The position numbers were made by a program, and so were the translations under genes. Below the pieces are notes generated by a model. It searched no databases, was not told where the DNA came from, and was given only the letters and a program-made list of their open reading frames with translations. This document shows, piece after piece, positions 4,822 to 7,284 of a stretch of 7,284 bases of DNA. Source of the DNA: Chloroflexota bacterium (GTDB taxonomy: Bacteria; Chloroflexota; Dehalococcoidia; SHYB01); NCBI GenBank assembly GCA_016200725.1, contig JACQEE010000107.1, forward strand, positions 1 to 7,284. The letters run 5' to 3'. The stretch's first letter is position 1. Each line of letters opens with the position of its first letter.

Positions 4822-6343
4822 GCCTCGACTCCAGGCCAACGCTGCGGTAGATGAAATCCATATCGAGGCTGTTGCGCACAGCGTCGGCGAGTTTGTCGAA
4901 CTCTGCATCGGCGCTGGCGAAGGGCAGCAACTGCGGGAGTGCGACGCCTTTGCGACGGGCGATGGCGCGCAGGACGCTGTGACGGATGGCATCGTTGTGG
5001 AAGAGGCCGTGGACGTAGGTGCCGAGCACGCGTCCATCGGCGTCGAGCATGCCGTCGTTTACGTCGACTGCTTCACTCGAGCGTTCGACGATGCGCAGGG
5101 CAGGCGAGGACGGTGTGGTGCGGCCCATGTGTATCTCGTAGCCATCGAAGGCGGCGTCGGCGCAATCGGACAGCAGGCCTCGCGACTCGATGACTTTGCC
5201 GCGCACGCGATGCGTGGCCTTCTTCCCTTCGAAGCGCGTCTCGACAGCGAGCAAGCCGAGGCCATCGGTCTCGCGTTGCGGCGATTCGACGACATCGGGG
5301 TCGCGGATGCGGCGACCGAGCATCTGGTAGCCGCCACAGACGCCGATGACTGCTGCGCCGGCTGCGTGGCGCGCGCGAATCGCCTTATCGAAGCCGCGCT
5401 CGCGCAGCCACGCGAGGTCGGCAACGGTCGTCTTCGTGCCCGGCAGCACGATAAGGTCGGCGGCAGAGAGGTCATCGGCTCGCGTCACGTAGCGCAGGCG
5501 CACGGACGGCTCGCGGGCGAGCGGGTCGAAGTCGTCGAAGTTGGCGATGTGCGGCAGGCGGATGACGGCAACCTCCAGGGTTTCAGTGCCGCGAGGACGT
5601 TCGTTGTGGCGCTGGCGTTCGACATCAACGCCGTCCTCTTCCGGAATGGCTAGGTCTTTCAGGTACGGTACGACGCCGGCGACAGGGACGCCGGTACGCT
5701 CAGTGAGCATGGCGAGGCCGGGTTCGAGGATGGAGACGTCGCCGCGGAACTTGTTGATCACAAAGGCCTTGACCAGAGCAGCCTCGTCCGGCTCGAGCAG
5801 AGCCATCGTGCCGACGAGTTGCGCGAAGACGCCGCCGCGGTCGATGTCGCCGACCAGCAGGACGGGCGCATGCGCGTACTTCGCCACGCGCATGTTCACG
5901 ATCTCCTGCTCACGCAGGTTGATCTCGGCGGGGCTGCCCGCACCTTCGATGACGACCACGTCGTATTCGCGGCGCAGCGTATCGAGCGCCTCGGTCACGA
6001 CGGGCCACAACTCCGCCTTGAGCGTGTAGTACTCGCGGGCGTTCGCCGCTCGCGTCGCGCGACCCATCACCACGACCTGCGAGCGGTGATCAGCCTCCGG
6101 TTTGAGCAGTATAGGGTTCATCTCCACGCGGGGCATTGCCCGCGCGGCCTCAGCCTGCACCATCTGGGCGCGACCGATCTCGCCGCCATCAGGGACGACG
6201 GCCGCGTTGTTGGACATGTTCTGCGCCTTGAACGGTGCGACGCTGTAGCCGTCCTGGGTGAAGATGCGACAAAGCGCCGCCGTGAGGAGCGATTTGCCCG
6301 CGTGGGACATCGTCCCCTGGACCATGAGCACACGCGCAGTCAT
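4814..6343 (-). CDS. cobQ: Cobyric acid synthase (glutamine-dependent amidotransferase)
   Basis: CobQ (CbiP type) adds four amide groups to adenosylcobyrinic acid a,c-diamide, using glutamine and ATP. The 509-residue protein has an N-terminal dethiobiotin-synthetase-like domain with nucleotide loop QGTMSHAGKSLL (9-20) and the family stretch PFKAQNMSNNAAV (37-49). IEGAGSPAEINL (132-143) and VGDIDRGGVFAQLVGT (164-179) follow. The C-terminal class I glutaminase domain has the nucleophile Cys336 in GVCGGYQMLG (334-343) and catalytic His445 in YVHGLFHN (443-450). The ATG at 6343 forms an ATGA overlap with the cobC stop and has GGAG (6355-6352) eight bases upstream. An in-frame ATG eleven codons further up lies inside cobC and is unlikely. 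Confidence 0.96.
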   Translation of the reverse strand: MTARVLMVQGTMSHAGKSLLTAALCRIFTQDGYSVAPFKAQNMSNNAAVVPDGGEIGRAQMVQAEAARAMPRVEMNPILLKPEADHRSQVVVMGRATRAANAREYYTLKAELWPVVTEALDTLRREYDVVVIEGAGSPAEINLREQEIVNMRVAKYAHAPVLLVGDIDRGGVFAQLVGTMALLEPDEAALVKAFVINKFRGDVSILEPGLAMLTERTGVPVAGVVPYLKDLAIPEEDGVDVERQRHNERPRGTETLEVAVIRLPHIANFDDFDPLAREPSVRLRYVTRADDLSAADLIVLPGTKTTVADLAWLRERGFDKAIRARHAAGAAVIGVCGGYQMLGRRIRDPDVVESPQRETDGLGLLAVETRFEGKKATHRVRGKVIESRGLLSDCADAAFDGYEIHMGRTTPSSPALRIVERSSEAVDVNDGMLDADGRVLGTYVHGLFHNDAIRHSVLRAIARRKGVALPQLLPFASADAEFDKLADAVRNSLDMDFIYRSVGLESRHG

Positions 6344-6957
6344 TGCTCGGGCTCCAGGTGACTCGTGTCGTTCCACAAATCGAGCGTCGCGCCGCGCTCA
6401 TGTACGGCCACAATGGAGACGCTGGCGGGATCGACGCGGATCCGACCGGCAGCGGTCACTGGGAGTTCGAGCAGCGCGACGAACAGAGCGCGGATAGAAC
6501 CGCTGTGGGCGACGATGAGCACATCGTGGTCAAGGGTATGCCCAGCCACGATCATATCCCTCGCGCTTTTCACTCGTTCCAGGACTCCTGCCATGTTCTC
6601 ACCGCCAGGGGCGGCGACGTCTTCGTCGCGCTTCAGAATGGATTGCCACCGCTGAGGGTCCCGCGCCTTGACCTCGTCGTAGGTGAGGCCATCCCACGCG
6701 CCGTGGTTCGCTTCGCGCAAGAGCGGCGTCGTGCGAATCGGTAAGTCGTGTCCGGCGACAATGGTCTGCGCCGTCGTCAGCGCGCGGGCAAGGTCGGAAC
6801 TGTAGACGGCGGCGAACTTCACCGTCGCCAAGCGTCGCGCCGTTCGCTGGGCCTGGGCGAGGCCACCTTCGCCGAGCGGCGTATCGGTATGCCCCTGCAC
6901 GCGGCCTTCGGCGTTCCAGGCAGTGCGTCCGTGGCGCACGAGATACCACCTACTCAT
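6340..6957 (-). CDS. cobC: Histidine phosphatase, probable alpha-ribazole phosphatase
   Basis: In cobalamin synthesis CobC removes the 5'-phosphate from alpha-ribazole phosphate or adenosylcobalamin phosphate. The 205-residue protein has the phosphoglycerate-mutase-like fold marks: LVRHGRTAWN (6-15) with nucleophile His9, RVQGHTDTPL (19-28), SSDLARALTTA (53-63) with Arg58, REANHGAWDG (81-90), and VAHSGSIRAL (149-158) with the second catalytic His151. The start ATG at 6957 has GAAAGG (6970-6965) with a 7-base spacer. The fold alone does not distinguish CobC from other small-molecule histidine phosphatases. The assignment leans on its position between cobS and cobQ and the ATGA overlap with cobQ. 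A broader phosphatase of this superfamily remains possible. Confidence 0.85.
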   Translation of the reverse strand: MSRWYLVRHGRTAWNAEGRVQGHTDTPLGEGGLAQAQRTARRLATVKFAAVYSSDLARALTTAQTIVAGHDLPIRTTPLLREANHGAWDGLTYDEVKARDPQRWQSILKRDEDVAAPGGENMAGVLERVKSARDMIVAGHTLDHDVLIVAHSGSIRALFVALLELPVTAAGRIRVDPASVSIVAVHERGATLDLWNDTSHLEPEQ

Positions 6958-7076
6958 GGCGAAGCCTTTCCAGCGGTATCGGTGAGAAGATGGTCGTAGG
7001 TTCCTCGCCGCGCTCGGCGAGGCCCAAGCGCCAGACTGCGGAGGGGTTCCACTTTGTGCAGGGCATCATCGCTGAA
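6958..7076 (-). other. 119-base cobS-cobC gap with a perfect hairpin
   Basis: This is the only sizeable gap in the otherwise tightly packed cob genes. It holds a perfect 8-base-pair hairpin, CCTCGCCG (7003-7010) and CGGCGAGG (7015-7022), with a 4-base loop. There is no T-run after it on the minus strand, so it is not a standard intrinsic terminator; it may be a processing or attenuation structure, or a repeat remnant. No cobalamin riboswitch consensus was recognised. All three minus-strand frames are largely open. One gives a 39-residue ORF (6950-7069) that overlaps the cobC start. Whether it is translated cannot be judged. Confidence 0.5.
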
Positions 7077-7284
7077 TCACCAGCCGAACGTCGAGACGGC
7101 CTGTCGCCCGAGGCCGACGGCCAACAATAGCAGCAGCACAGACGTCACTTCGTTGATCGCGCCATAGGCGTCGCCGGTGAGGCCGCCGAGCAGGTTGTTC
7201 ATCCAGCGCCCGAGCGCCAGCGGCGTTGCTATCGCCAGCGCAAGCATCGCGACGCCGGCCAAGTTGCCGATGGCGACGGTGGCA
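7077..7284 (-). CDS. cobS: Cobalamin synthase (adenosylcobinamide-GDP ribazoletransferase), C-terminal part
   Basis: CobS is an integral membrane enzyme that joins adenosyl-GDP-cobinamide with alpha-ribazole (or its phosphate). Only the last 68 codons are present and the 5' part lies beyond the right edge. The fragment shows a hydrophobic helix (AGVAMLALAIATPLALG), then the family signature LGGLTGDAYGAINEVT, then a second hydrophobic helix (SVLLLLLAVGL). It ends RQAVSTFGW with TGA at 7079-7077. GGLTGDAYGA is the conserved acidic/glycine motif near the CobS C-terminus, so identity is secure despite truncation. An internal TTG at 7262 is not the true start, since the frame stays open to the edge. 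Confidence 0.93.
   Translation of the reverse strand, partial: ATVAIGNLAGVAMLALAIATPLALGRWMNNLLGGLTGDAYGAINEVTSVLLLLLAVGLGRQAVSTFGW

Noticed and set aside
4595..5653. 352-codon plus-strand frame opposite cobU and cobQ
   Set aside because: No family features, and both real genes on the minus strand are complete with catalytic residues. It is a GC-bias shadow.
7077..7284. Cobalamin riboswitch for the cob genes
   Set aside because: The window starts inside cobS, and no riboswitch-like conserved box was recognised in any gap. It would be expected upstream of the operon, outside the window.

Overview
The window comes from a GC-rich bacterium with compact, operon-style gene packing. Counted 60-base lines in the main genes reach about 67-70% GC. 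Start codons are mixed (ATG, GTG, TTG), Shine-Dalgarno sites are mostly clear, and most neighbouring genes overlap or nearly touch. The gene set (APS kinase, acyl-CoA-type biotin carboxylase plus biotin carrier, RecO, late cobalamin genes) fits a free-living bacterium. I lean towards a Chloroflexota-like environmental lineage, but no sequence signature in the window proves this.

Layout. Bases 1-135 hold the probable last codons of an unknown plus-strand gene and a degenerate tandem hairpin repeat. cysC (136-678, plus strand) follows and is the only complete plus-strand gene. Next is a two-gene toxin-antitoxin cassette on the minus strand, higA (686-970) and higB (960-1256). It has lower GC, its own promoter and palindromic operator at 1261-1296, and a 15-base direct repeat of the cysC 3' end at both borders. 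The rest of the window is minus strand. In transcription order it reads cobS (partial, running off the right edge), cobC, cobQ, cobU, recO, accC-type biotin carboxylase, accB-type biotin carrier, then the higBA cassette.

How the genes work together. cobQ, cobU, cobS and cobC belong to late cobalamin synthesis: amidation of the corrin ring, activation of the aminopropanol side chain, joining to the lower ligand, and phosphate removal. accC and accB encode the two biotin-dependent parts of an acyl-CoA or acetyl-CoA carboxylase; the carboxyltransferase is not in the window. recO (recombinational repair) leads that operon, and the accC ribosome binding site overlaps the recO stop codon. cysC would make PAPS from APS, for sulfate assimilation or sulfation.

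Most of this is ordinary housekeeping DNA, and I do not see an undescribed multi-gene system. The most unusual signals are the repeat-bounded higBA insertion at the end of cysC, the 36-base palindromic higBA operator with an apparently leaderless toxin transcript, a widespread interspersed repeat read in frame inside recO, and a carboxylase/carrier boundary that looks like a fused gene split by a frame change.
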